The position numbers and the translations under genes are program-made. Below the pieces are notes generated by a model. The model did not search any database, had not been told where the DNA came from, and saw nothing but the letters and a program-made list of their open reading frames with translations. This document shows positions 7,882 to 16,466 of a stretch of 64,000 nucleotides of DNA, one piece after another. Source of the DNA: Actinotignum schaalii FB123-CNA-2. Its GTDB lineage: Bacteria; Actinomycetota; Actinomycetes; Actinomycetales; Actinomycetaceae. Every line of letters starts with the position of its first letter. Position 1 is the stretch's first letter. Location of the stretch: positions 752,998 to 816,997 of the forward strand of contig NZ_KE150262.1 in the NCBI RefSeq assembly GCF_000411135.1, read 5' to 3'.

Positions 7882-10485
7882 ATGTTCGAAAGGTTCACTG
7901 ACCGCGCCCGGCGAGTCATCGTGCTCGCGCAGGAAGAGGCACGGAACCTCAAGCACAACTACCTGGGGACCGAACATATCTTGCTCGGCCTCATTCGCGA
8001 GGGCGAAGGGGTGGCCGCAAAGGCCTTGGAAGCCCTGGGGGTGACGCTTGAGTCCGTCCGGACGCAGGTCATCGATATTATCGGCGAAGGCCAGGAACCA
8101 CCCTCGGGTCATATTCCCTTCACGCCGCGCGCCAAGAAGGTCATTGAGTTCGCGATGCGTGAGGGGCTTCAGATGGGCCACTCCTATATCGGAACCGAAC
8201 ATCTCCTCCTCGGTCTCACCCGCGAAGCGGATGGTGTTGCCGCGCAGGTCCTCATCAAGCTCGGTGCGGATATGCCCACCGTGCGGAACCAGGTCAGCCA
8301 GCTCATCTCCGGTTTCCAAGGTAAGGAAGCCGTTGGGGTGGGTGGGGGCCCGCGTGAAGGCACCAAGGCCGGCTCCACGATTCTGGATCAGTACGGGCGT
8401 AACCTCACGGCCGCCGCGCGTGACCACAAGCTTGATCCCGTGATCGGCCGGCATACCGAAACCGAGCGGGTTATGCAGGTGCTTTCCCGGCGCACCAAGA
8501 ATAACCCGGTGCTGATCGGGGAACCCGGCGTGGGTAAAACCGCGGTGGTCGAGGGCCTGGCCCAGTCCATCGCCGCGGGTAATGTGCCGGAAACCCTCAA
8601 GGATAAGCAGCTGTATTCCCTGGATATGGGTTCCCTCGTGGCTGGTTCGCGCTACCGCGGCGACTTCGAGGAACGCATGAAGAAGATCCTCAAGGAAGTT
8701 AATACCCGCGGGGATATTATTCTTTTCATTGACGAAATCCATACCCTGGTGGGTGCGGGTGCCGCGGAAGGTGCCCTGGATGCCGCCTCGCTGCTCAAGC
8801 CGATGCTGGCCCGCGGGGAACTCCAGGTCATCGGGGCAACCACCCTCGATGAATACCGTAAGTACATTGAAAAGGATGCCGCGCTTGAGCGCCGCTTCCA
8901 GCCCATCCAGGTGGAACAACCCACCGTGGAACAAACCATTGATATTTTGCGTGGTTTGCGGGACCGGTACGAGTCCTACCACCGCGTGACTATTACCGAC
9001 GACGCCCTGGAGGCGGCCGCCACCCTGGCGGATCGGTATATTAACGACCGCTTCCTTCCCGATAAGGCCATTGACCTCATCGACGAAGCGGGGGCGCGCC
9101 TGGCCATCCGTAAGATGACCGCGCCGCCGGAGCTGCGCGAGCTGGACGATAAAATCGCCTCCACGCGCCGCGCTAAGGAAGCGGCTATTGACGCCCAGGA
9201 CTTTGAGAAGGCCGCTGGCCTGCGTGATGAAGAGCAGAAGCTCGGTGAAGAACGCGATGCCCGTGAGCAGGCTTGGAAGGACGGGGATATGGACGTCGTC
9301 TCGGTGGTGGATGAAGATCTCATCACCGAGGTGCTCTCCATGTCTACCGGTATCCCGGTCTTCAAGCTCACCGAAGCGGAGTCCGCGAAGTTGCTGCGTA
9401 TGGAAGACGAGCTGCATAAGCGGGTTATCGGCCAGCATGAAGCCGTGACCGCGCTTTCCCAGGCAATTCGCCGTACCCGCGCGGGACTCAAGGACCCGAA
9501 CCGCCCCGGTGGCTCTTTCATTTTCGCCGGGCCTACCGGTGTGGGGAAAACCGAGCTCGCCAAGGCACTCGCGGAATTCCTTTTCGGGGATGAATCCGCG
9601 CTGATCACTTTGGACATGTCCGAATATTCGGAGAAGCACACCGTTTCGCGGCTCTTCGGTGCTCCTCCGGGATATGTGGGTTATGAAGAAGGCGGCCAGC
9701 TCACCGAGAAAGTGCGGCGCAAGCCTTTCTCCGTGGTGCTCTTTGACGAAATTGAGAAGGCCCACGCGGATCTCTTCAATTCTCTTCTCCAAATCTTGGA
9801 AGAAGGGCGCCTCACGGATGCACAAGGCCGGGTGGTGGACTTTAAGAACACCATCATCATCATGACTACCAATCTGGGTACGAAGGATATCGCGAAGGGT
9901 GTGCAAACTGGTTTCCAGTTCGATGCCGATACCACGTCTTCCTACGAGCGCATGAAGACGAAGGTTGCGGAAGAACTCAAGAACAATTTCCGGCCCGAAT
10001 TCCTCAACCGCGTGGATGACATTATCGTCTTCCCGCAGCTGGGCCGCCCGGAAATCCTCCAGATTGTGGATCTGATGATCGGCAAGCTGGATAAGCGCCT
10101 GCGGGATCAGAACCTGTCGATCGCCCTGACGAAGGATGCGAAGGAACTCTTGGCGGATCGTGGTTACGATCCGGTGCTCGGGGCACGCCCGCTGCGCCGC
10201 GCCATCCAGCGTGACGTGGAAGATGTGCTCTCCGAGAAGCTGCTCTATGGCGAATTCGCCAAGGGGGACATCATCGTGGTGGATGTGGATAAGGAAAATA
10301 TTCCGATGTCCTTCACCTTCACCGGCCAGTCGCCCGACCAGCCGCTACCGGATGGTGTGATCGAAGCCGAAGAACCGGCGCAAATGGAAGGCTTGGCTTC
10401 CGGGGTGAATACTCGCCCCAGCGGCGGGTCGGTAGCCGGTGCCGGCGCGCCGACTTCCGGAGGTGGCCTGGCCGCAGCGAACTAG
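7882..10485 (+). CDS. clpC: ATP-dependent Clp protease ATPase subunit ClpC
   Basis: AAA+ unfoldase that feeds proteins into ClpP; 867 residues. Order of parts: double Clp-N domain (1-145), AAA-1 with Walker A GEPGVGKT (213-220), UVR-type linker (about 430-465), AAA-2 with Walker A GPTGVGKT (550-557), C-terminal small domain, then a glycine/alanine-rich tail. The ATG follows AAGGAGAGTT. The ClpP-docking loop, usually LGF or VGF, reads TGF (residues 676-678). The gene has its own 210-base upstream region containing a CCTAGG hairpin; a ClgR-type site is plausible there but I cannot identify one. Confidence 0.97.
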   Translation: MFERFTDRARRVIVLAQEEARNLKHNYLGTEHILLGLIREGEGVAAKALEALGVTLESVRTQVIDIIGEGQEPPSGHIPFTPRAKKVIEFAMREGLQMGHSYIGTEHLLLGLTREADGVAAQVLIKLGADMPTVRNQVSQLISGFQGKEAVGVGGGPREGTKAGSTILDQYGRNLTAAARDHKLDPVIGRHTETERVMQVLSRRTKNNPVLIGEPGVGKTAVVEGLAQSIAAGNVPETLKDKQLYSLDMGSLVAGSRYRGDFEERMKKILKEVNTRGDIILFIDEIHTLVGAGAAEGALDAASLLKPMLARGELQVIGATTLDEYRKYIEKDAALERRFQPIQVEQPTVEQTIDILRGLRDRYESYHRVTITDDALEAAATLADRYINDRFLPDKAIDLIDEAGARLAIRKMTAPPELRELDDKIASTRRAKEAAIDAQDFEKAAGLRDEEQKLGEERDAREQAWKDGDMDVVSVVDEDLITEVLSMSTGIPVFKLTEAESAKLLRMEDELHKRVIGQHEAVTALSQAIRRTRAGLKDPNRPGGSFIFAGPTGVGKTELAKALAEFLFGDESALITLDMSEYSEKHTVSRLFGAPPGYVGYEEGGQLTEKVRRKPFSVVLFDEIEKAHADLFNSLLQILEEGRLTDAQGRVVDFKNTIIIMTTNLGTKDIAKGVQTGFQFDADTTSSYERMKTKVAEELKNNFRPEFLNRVDDIIVFPQLGRPEILQIVDLMIGKLDKRLRDQNLSIALTKDAKELLADRGYDPVLGARPLRRAIQRDVEDVLSEKLLYGEFAKGDIIVVDVDKENIPMSFTFTGQSPDQPLPDGVIEAEEPAQMEGLASGVNTRPSGGSVAGAGAPTSGGGLAAAN

Positions 10486-10584
10486 GATTGCTGCGTCCCA
10501 AGCGGGGCCGCGAGCTAAAGCCCCACATTAGGGGCGGCCACGCTCAGGCACCGGCTAGGGCCGCTAGCAAGGAATAGCTGATAC

Positions 10585-10627
10585 CGAGAGCTCGAAGCTA
10601 ACCGATCAGGTGCGCTTCGAGCTCTCG
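10585..10627. terminator. Bidirectional hairpin between clpC and a convergent gene
   Basis: Perfect 14-bp stem CGAGAGCTCGAAGC (10585-10598) with GCTTCGAGCTCTCG (10614-10627). The right arm overlaps the last codons of the minus-strand gene. A smaller GCCCC/GGGGC hairpin (10520-10535) follows clpC more closely. No long T-run is seen on either strand. Confidence 0.55.
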
Positions 10628-11524
10628 CGTTATCACCGGGGTTGTTTCGGAGCGGGTAGTGAGCAACTCCGATACCGTGCGGCGCTGCCCGGCAACGGTG
10701 TAGTGCACCTCCCACTCCATGACGAGCGTGGCTTTCACCTCCTCATTGGCCTGGCGGTACATAACTTCCGTAAAGGGCTGGCGGGCCGGGATGAGCTGTG
10801 CTGAGTGAGCGGGGAGCGAGCCGCTGGGCGTGGCGTTTCCGGAGTTTCTTGCGGCTGTGCTTTCCGCGCTGGGCACCTCCCAAGTTGCCCGCACGGGAAT
10901 CAGGTCAATAACAACCTCCGCGCCGAGCACTACAACCGGATGCCGTTGAGCCGGAGCGGAATAATGCAGGCGAACAGGGTAGTTGATCGCCACCCAGCCG
11001 CGCGCCGGTTCCATCCGCGCCTCAGCGCTCGCTACCGCGATCCGGATACTTTCCGTGTGGATAAGCCTTTCCAGCTGCGCGGGGGTGGGAGGCGCTCCCG
11101 CTTGAGTGCCGGCCGGAGGAGTGCCATTACCCAGTATCCAACTGAGAATTCCTGCCGCGCCGCGCACATGGCCCGGTAGAGACGCATCACGCACCGCGGC
11201 TACTAGTGCACCGCGCGACCACGGCAGGCCATAAGGCCCGCTGGAGAGTCCGGCGCTCCCGCTGGCAAGGGCACCTGAGCTTGATGACACTCCGGCTGCC
11301 TCGCCGGGCGAACGCCTGGTGTAACTCACCTGACCTTCCACGGTCACTCCGCCGGCATCGGTGCGGGCGGTGTAAATGCGTTCCTCACCATCCGCATATT
11401 CGCGGGCGAGGGCCGGAGCGCTCACCGTGCACGAGCCAAGGCATATCACTGCGACCACGCCTACGATGAAGGCGCGCAGGAACCAGCGCGGTCTGAACCT
11501 GGGGTTGGTGTATGGCCTCATCAC
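10598..11524 (-). CDS. Uncharacterised exported protein, partner of a DUF6318-like lipoprotein
   Basis: 308-residue exported protein of unknown function. After a basic start, residues 18-40 form a hydrophobic signal segment ending in GSCTVSAPALA; the GSC could act as a lipobox, or ALA as a signal peptidase I site. A small-residue linker (about 75-100) leads to a C-terminal region predicted to be mostly beta-strand. Its ATG overlaps the stop of the upstream gene (ATGA), so the two are coupled. The pair occurs as an unannotated exported pair in related bacteria; I infer a joint envelope role but no activity. Confidence 0.6.
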   Translation of the reverse strand: MMRPYTNPRFRPRWFLRAFIVGVVAVICLGSCTVSAPALAREYADGEERIYTARTDAGGVTVEGQVSYTRRSPGEAAGVSSSSGALASGSAGLSSGPYGLPWSRGALVAAVRDASLPGHVRGAAGILSWILGNGTPPAGTQAGAPPTPAQLERLIHTESIRIAVASAEARMEPARGWVAINYPVRLHYSAPAQRHPVVVLGAEVVIDLIPVRATWEVPSAESTAARNSGNATPSGSLPAHSAQLIPARQPFTEVMYRQANEEVKATLVMEWEVHYTVAGQRRTVSELLTTRSETTPVITRELEAHLIG

Positions 11525-12195
11525 ACGCCTCCATCCAAAATGTCATCGTTCATCCCCACCGCATCGACGATCCAGTTACTACCGGAGCGGAAAATCCGCA
11601 TGGTCACAAAGAATTCTTCGGCACGATCTGTTTTTTCGGCGCCTTTGCGGTTCATCACTGGATTGGGTGGATGGGAAACGGAGAACTGCACGGTATAGGC
11701 GGCTATGGGATCATTCCAGCGCCCCCGCGCATCGCTAAAACTAAAAACGGTGGCTTGCCGGGGCCGGAAATCAGTTTCTTCACGTTTCGCGATCTGGTGT
11801 TGGCACCAATCGCATTGTTCTCCGGCCAGTGGGGAGAGGGGCGCGATATCGCCGGTGATAGTTGCGTAATCGAGGAGGGTGAAAAGATACTGCCCGGCCG
11901 CGATGGCTCCCGCTACGGAATCTTCGGACATCTGGGCGGGTGGTGCGGGCACTGGAATCTGGACCGGCCAGGTGGGGGGAGAGGATGGGGGAACTGAGGG
12001 CGCGACAGAGCCAGAACTGATGGTAGACGAGGGTGAGTTCGCAGCGGGTGGGGCGGAGCTAGCAGCAGGCATTCCGGAAAAGTTACCGGGGGAGAGCCCA
12101 GGGGGAGGCGCGCCTGCCCCTGCCCCACAGCTGCTGAGAAGGAAACAGAGGCTGGCAAGAATTCCGGCACGGCGCCCGGTTATGAGTACGTTCAT
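11521..12195 (-). CDS. DUF6318-like lipoprotein
   Basis: 224-residue lipoprotein. The N-terminal signal ends in the lipobox LLSSC (Cys about residue 23). A long Pro/Ser/Ala linker (about 25-85) precedes a compact domain containing SVAGAIAAGQYLFTLLDYAT and a CDWCQHQ pair of cysteines, the pattern of DUF6318 actinobacterial lipoproteins. The last bases overlap the start of the next gene. Function unknown; the Cys-x-x-Cys may form a disulphide outside the cell. Confidence 0.65.
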   Translation of the reverse strand: MNVLITGRRAGILASLCFLLSSCGAGAGAPPPGLSPGNFSGMPAASSAPPAANSPSSTISSGSVAPSVPPSSPPTWPVQIPVPAPPAQMSEDSVAGAIAAGQYLFTLLDYATITGDIAPLSPLAGEQCDWCQHQIAKREETDFRPRQATVFSFSDARGRWNDPIAAYTVQFSVSHPPNPVMNRKGAEKTDRAEEFFVTMRIFRSGSNWIVDAVGMNDDILDGGV

Positions 12196-12287
12196 GGCGC
12201 CACGTTAACAGTCGCGTTGCACCCGCCCAGAGCCTATCCACAGGAGGACTCGTAGCGGCGTGTCATCCACAGCTTGTGCCGGCTCAG
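12196..12287. other. Short gap with two near-consensus DnaA boxes
   Basis: CTATCCACA (12234-12242) and TCATCCACA (12263-12271) each differ from TTATCCACA by one base. The gap separates the lipoprotein start from the aldose epimerase stop. No dnaA or dnaN is near, so an origin is not claimed. Confidence 0.35.
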
Positions 12288-13343
12288 CTACGCGGTACCC
12301 GTCTCCGTCACCACAACCCGCGCTTCGAGCTCGCGGCACGCTCCCGGCTCCAGCAACATTTCACGGCCTTCGGCGCGATTGAAAGCATTGGGGAGCGCCT
12401 GGCACGGCTCCATAGCTACCGCCTGCCCGGCGTCGCGCGCCAGCCCGGCGCCAGCAAAAATATGGAAATTCTTCGAAGGCCAGTCGCCCAGGCGTGCCCA
12501 CAGGGCTACTTCGCGATCCCCGGTGTGCAGGCGTGCCACATTCCAGCTAGTCCCGGCGCCACCGTTTCCGTCCGCGCTACCGTCCGCACCTCCGCCAGCG
12601 CCGACAGCACCCGCATCCGGTCCGGCGTCATCGGCAAGCTGCGCGTAGGCCCAATCCGTGGCCGGGTCGATGGGGGAGTGCGCGAGCGGCTCGCACGGCG
12701 CGAAAGCGCCGGCGCCGTCGTACGGAATAAGCGTGGTATCGGTGGCGATACGCGCGCGGCAGTCCAGGCTCAGGCGTGCCTCCGCCAGCGGACCGGCGAG
12801 CCGGAAATACGGATGCCAGCCGAGAGCGACCGGGGCCGCTACTTCGCTGAGGTTCTCGGCGCGTAGACGCACGTGCAAGGAGCCGTCGGCACCAATGCTG
12901 TAAACAATGTTTACGGCAAGCTCGAAGGTGTAAACACCGTTTGCATCCACGCGGGTGGCGAACTCGAGAACGCCGTCGCCTGCGCGAATAACCTCGAACT
13001 CCCGGGTAGTGACCAGGCCGTGCAGGCCGGCTTCAGCCTCAGGAATCGGGGCCGGCACGCTATGAACACCGCTTACAGGAATATTGGCGTGGAGTTTAGC
13101 GCGCACGGCTGGATCCTCGCCGTGATAGAGCGCGGTCGGGTAGCGCCCTTCGCGGATGCGATTGGACCACGGCACCAGCACGGCACTGCGAAAACCGTTG
13201 AGCTCACGCAGCTCAACAGGATCGCGGTAGCCGTCGATGATCTCGGTATCGCCCAGGCGATAGCTGAGCAGGGTGGCGCCGCGAGTGGCCGCGCGCAGCG
13301 TAACGGTGCGGCCCGCGCACACGCGTTCAGTGGTGACGATCAT
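12288..13343 (-). CDS. Aldose 1-epimerase family protein (first copy)
   Basis: Enzyme of the galactose mutarotase family that interconverts sugar anomers; 351 residues. Family features include LNGFRSAVLVPWSNRI near residue 50, GLHGLV, the conserved GWHPYF (about residue 175) and MEPCQALPNAFNRAEG near the C-terminus. Between about residues 240 and 265 there is a low-complexity insert made of Gly, Ala, Asp and Asn; the second copy at 23095-24171 has no such repeat there. Single gene with its own promoter region. It precedes the low-GC sugar island but itself has high-GC codon use, so it is probably resident. Confidence 0.85.
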   Translation of the reverse strand: MIVTTERVCAGRTVTLRAATRGATLLSYRLGDTEIIDGYRDPVELRELNGFRSAVLVPWSNRIREGRYPTALYHGEDPAVRAKLHANIPVSGVHSVPAPIPEAEAGLHGLVTTREFEVIRAGDGVLEFATRVDANGVYTFELAVNIVYSIGADGSLHVRLRAENLSEVAAPVALGWHPYFRLAGPLAEARLSLDCRARIATDTTLIPYDGAGAFAPCEPLAHSPIDPATDWAYAQLADDAGPDAGAVGAGGGADGSADGNGGAGTSWNVARLHTGDREVALWARLGDWPSKNFHIFAGAGLARDAGQAVAMEPCQALPNAFNRAEGREMLLEPGACRELEARVVVTETGTA

Positions 13344-13367
13344 GGTCCTTCTTCCTCGTAAGTCCGG

Positions 13368-13384
13368 GTACGACGACGCCGCAG
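13368..13384 (+). repeat. Dispersed motif GTACGACGACGC, copy 4
   Basis: GTACGACGACGCCGCAG in the gap between the aldose epimerase start and the end of the ROK regulator gene, at the left edge of the low-GC island. Confidence 0.6.
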
Positions 13385-13472
13385 CTGCGGGCGCCTCCTT
13401 TAGCTTCCCACGTTCTCCAGGGTACGCGCCAAAGTCGGGTAGGCGGGCCTTGGCGTCTACTCAGTAAATGGA

Positions 13473-14723
13473 TTATGTGTCGATATTTAACTGGATTTCT
13501 GGCAGTGAAGAGGCATCTACCGGATTGTCGTGATCTGTGTGCTCCCTATCCCAGGTTTCGGGCCTTCCTAAGAAGTTGGCGATTGCTAACCAGGCAGCGC
13601 CGCGGGAAAGAGGTGCTCCCCGAGCGAGGGTCGCCCGGATATCCAAAGGGGCCTGACCACTCCAAATCACGCGGGAACTAATTTCCTTTTGGATATTAGG
13701 GAGCAAAAAATCGTAAATATCGGCGAGTTGCCCGCCAAAAATCAAAGTAGGGGAGTGGATCAGATTAATTGCGCTAGCAGCTGCTCGGCCGATTAGGGTA
13801 GCTACTTCCTTGACCACTTTGGTAACAGGGGTTTCGTTTCGCTTAAGCAAGGAAACAAGGGTTCCAATCGTTGTTTCAGTCGGTAGGTTGCTGGCTGCAA
13901 CAATTGCAGATCTGGTAGCAAATGCCTCAAGACAGCCGTTTTGTCCGCAGGTGCAAATGCGTGCTTGATCCGAAACGTAGATGTGGCCTAAAGACCCACT
14001 CCAGCCGGTGCTATCGGGTGAAAGTGCTCCGTCCAATATATGTACGGCGCCGATGCCTGAATCGAGGTTGACGTAAAGAAAATTATCAAGCTGCTCGTCA
14101 TTACGGTGAAGATAGACCGTTTCTGCGCTCGCTCCCGCTGTTGTGGAATTGGAAATGACGATATTGCAATCAATTATTCCCTCGACAATTCGAGATAATT
14201 CGACGTTTATCCAACCGAGGGGGGTGGAATTTACTACGGTGGAGGTGGCTGGATCTACGATTCCGGGAAACGTGATTACAACTTCCTTGAGCGAGAGTCC
14301 GGCAACGTTGCATTGCGTTGATACGGATCGCAGAATTGCGGCAATATCATCGAGGGTTTGAGAGGTTGAGTCTGGGGGCATGTCAATTAGTCGTTCGATC
14401 AGCACGTTTCCCGTCAGATCTATTAGAGATGCCTCTACCGCTTCAGCGGAAACATTGATCCCGAGGGCGCAGTATGTTCTTGGGGCTGGCGTTAAGGGCG
14501 CCCCGGGCCTGCCAGGGCCAGAGACATAAACTTCGTTTTCCCGCACGATATCACGGTTAACAAGCTCGTCAACTAGTCGTGAAATAGTGGACCGATTTAA
14601 TCCGGTTGAGCGGGCTAGATCCGCCCTTGATGGGGCTGAATTGGTGAAGATAATCCGGCTTGCTAAAGAAGCTAAATTTTGGTTGCGGACAGCACCGTGA
14701 GAGGTCTCAGCAGCTTTTCGCAC
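13473..14723 (-). CDS. ROK-family transcriptional regulator 1
   Basis: Sugar-responsive repressor of the ROK/XylR type, 416 residues. The N-terminal winged helix (about residues 15-75) contains ARSTGLNRSTISRLVDELV; the C-terminal sugar-kinase-like domain carries the zinc motif CTCGQNGCLE. A GTG start is chosen, with GGAGA 5 bases upstream. It is divergent from a xylulokinase-like gene and ABC importer, and the 177-base gap contains palindromes suited as its operators (14768-14785, 14831-14845). It probably represses both directions until a pentose or its phosphate binds. Codon use is AT-richer than in the genes to the left. Confidence 0.9.
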   Translation of the reverse strand: MRKAAETSHGAVRNQNLASLASRIIFTNSAPSRADLARSTGLNRSTISRLVDELVNRDIVRENEVYVSGPGRPGAPLTPAPRTYCALGINVSAEAVEASLIDLTGNVLIERLIDMPPDSTSQTLDDIAAILRSVSTQCNVAGLSLKEVVITFPGIVDPATSTVVNSTPLGWINVELSRIVEGIIDCNIVISNSTTAGASAETVYLHRNDEQLDNFLYVNLDSGIGAVHILDGALSPDSTGWSGSLGHIYVSDQARICTCGQNGCLEAFATRSAIVAASNLPTETTIGTLVSLLKRNETPVTKVVKEVATLIGRAAASAINLIHSPTLIFGGQLADIYDFLLPNIQKEISSRVIWSGQAPLDIRATLARGAPLSRGAAWLAIANFLGRPETWDREHTDHDNPVDASSLPEIQLNIDT

Positions 14724-14767
14724 AGCAAGTCTCCGTAGATGTTCCGAAAGGGTTGATCACCACTTAA

Positions 14768-14785
14768 TGATAGAGGACGCTATCA
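14768..14785. promoter_or_regulatory. Inverted repeat TGATAG-N6-CTATCA
   Basis: Perfect 6-bp arms about 45 bases upstream of the ROK-1 start. Candidate operator for autoregulation; a weak hairpin is the alternative. Confidence 0.4.
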
Positions 14786-14830
14786 GCCGAACTTGTGGCG
14801 CGTGACACAGAAGTGTCGACGTGCGCATTG

Positions 14831-14860
14831 TTGCATTTAATGCAACTGGACGGGTATATT
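14831..14860 (+). promoter_or_regulatory. Promoter with overlapping palindrome for the kinase-ABC operon
   Basis: TTGCATTTAATGCAA (14831-14845) is a perfect 7+1+7 palindrome. Its TTGCAT can serve as the -35 element, with -10 TATATT at 14855-14860 (18-base spacer). A half-related TTGC-N5-GCAA follows at 14859-14871, around the expected transcription start. The layout suits repression by ROK-1. Confidence 0.55.
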
Positions 14861-14900
14861 GCAAACAGCAACAAAATCTAACGCTGGGGTTGGAGGTGCA

Positions 14901-16376
14901 ATGAAAAAGAGCAATGTCGCTGGTATTGACTTGTCTACACGTTCCTGCCACGTAGTAATTCGTGATCTGGAAACGGGTGAGCTGGTTCGCGGCGCAACTG
15001 CATCTTTCCGCACTAAGACAGAGACCAATCCGCGGACATGGATGGAAGCATATCGTTCAGCGGTCGAACTTGCTGGCGGATTAGATGATGTAGTGGCGAT
15101 GTCTGTTGCCGGACAGCAGCATGGTTTCGTTGGTCTAGGCGCTGACGGGAATGTCCTGCGTCAAGCGATTCTTTGGAACGATAATCGCTCCAAGGAAGAT
15201 GCCGAAGATCTGATTAGAGAATTAGGCCGAGGCGATGTTTCTGAGGGACGTAAGCTGTGGGCTGACAGCGTCGGAAGCGTGCCAGTTTCGTCGTTGACAG
15301 TTTCGAAGCTGAGGTGGTTCGTTGATCATGAGCCTCAGCTATTCAAACAGTTATGTGCCATTGCATTGCCTCATGATTGGCTCACGTGGCAACTTATGGG
15401 TGCTGACGACTCCCGAGACGGCCTAGAGAAAAAGCGGGATATTCGGGAACTCGTTACAGACCGCTCGGAGGCTTCGGGCACCGGTTACTACTGCGCGGAA
15501 AAGAACGAGTACCGCAACGACCTAATTGACTTGGCGGCAAGAAGTGAATTATCTAAGAGACTCGTTTTGCCACGTGTTGTTGGAAAAGCAGAATCTGTAG
15601 GAGAACTGAATTCTAAAGGCGAGGCAATCGTTTTGGGTCCCGGATGCGCTGACAACGCAGCCACGGCGCTGGGGCTGGATTTACCTCCCGGTGAGGTGTG
15701 TGTTTCTATAGGAACTTCTGGTGTTACTTCCTTGGTTTCGGACAGTCCGATTAAGGACAGGACTGGTCAGGTTACTGGTTTCGCGGATGCGACTGGACGG
15801 TATCTTCCTTTAGTCGGAATGCTTAATGCGAGCCGTGTTCTCGATGACGTTGCCCTTCTACTTGGAATGACGCTAGAGGAACTCTCACGTGCCGCACTTA
15901 ATGCCGCGCCTGGGGCGGAAGGCCTTGTGGTGATTCCATATTTCGCGGGAGAGCGAAATCCGCGGCTTCCGGAAGGAATGGGAGCGGTTTTGGGAGTGTC
16001 ATCACGAAACCTCACGGCGCCGAATCTCGCGCGTGCGGCATATGAAGGAATCGTAGCGAGTGTAGCTCGAGGTCTTTCCGCATTTCGAAGGCTTGGTGTG
16101 GAGGTTACCGGTATAACACTGGTAGGTGGGGCGTCGCGTACGCCAGCTATGCGCCGGATAGCCGCATCAGTGCTCGGTTTACCTGTGAGCGTTCCTGAGT
16201 ATTCAGCTTACTCAGCCGATGGCGCGGCACGACAGGCGGCATGGACTTATATGGGAGGAGACGATCCTCCGGCATGGACTCCACGTCTCCGGTCTCAGTA
16301 CCAAGCGAAACACGACTCTTTTATTATCGAGAGATTTGAGGAGGTTGCAGAAAAATATCTTGCAACGGTCAGATGA
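14901..16376 (+). CDS. FGGY-family carbohydrate kinase 1 (xylulokinase-like)
   Basis: Two-domain sugar kinase that phosphorylates a keto-pentose or similar sugar with ATP; 491 residues. The ATG at 14901 is chosen because GGAGG lies just upstream and the protein then begins MKKSNVAGIDLSTRSC, the phosphate-1 motif. The xylulokinase-type DRSEASGTGYY stretch is near residue 195, and GTSGVTS and VGGASRTP mark the C-terminal ATP fold. It leads an operon with a complete ABC importer, under the ROK-1 promoter. Three FGGY kinases lie within 11 kb; which one is the true xylulokinase cannot be told from sequence, but 24232-25698 is the best candidate. Confidence 0.85.
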   Translation: MKKSNVAGIDLSTRSCHVVIRDLETGELVRGATASFRTKTETNPRTWMEAYRSAVELAGGLDDVVAMSVAGQQHGFVGLGADGNVLRQAILWNDNRSKEDAEDLIRELGRGDVSEGRKLWADSVGSVPVSSLTVSKLRWFVDHEPQLFKQLCAIALPHDWLTWQLMGADDSRDGLEKKRDIRELVTDRSEASGTGYYCAEKNEYRNDLIDLAARSELSKRLVLPRVVGKAESVGELNSKGEAIVLGPGCADNAATALGLDLPPGEVCVSIGTSGVTSLVSDSPIKDRTGQVTGFADATGRYLPLVGMLNASRVLDDVALLLGMTLEELSRAALNAAPGAEGLVVIPYFAGERNPRLPEGMGAVLGVSSRNLTAPNLARAAYEGIVASVARGLSAFRRLGVEVTGITLVGGASRTPAMRRIAASVLGLPVSVPEYSAYSADGAARQAAWTYMGGDDPPAWTPRLRSQYQAKHDSFIIERFEEVAEKYLATVR

Positions 16377-16466
16377 CTGTCTATCTTCAATAGATCCGGG
16401 AAAGTTTTGGCAGTAGGCATCCGGTCTCTCGATCTGTAAAAGCGAAGTCATGCAAAGGAGCATGTA

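Noticed and set aside
7846..9906. 686-codon open frame on the minus strand across clpC
   Set aside because: It is antisense to a clear ClpC frame, has no ribosome site, and its composition (His/Gly/Arg-rich) is typical of the shadow frame of a GC-rich gene.
10284..12271. Replication origin
   Set aside because: The DnaA-like boxes are spread over coding DNA, and no dnaA, dnaN, AT-rich unwinding region or origin-linked genes are present.
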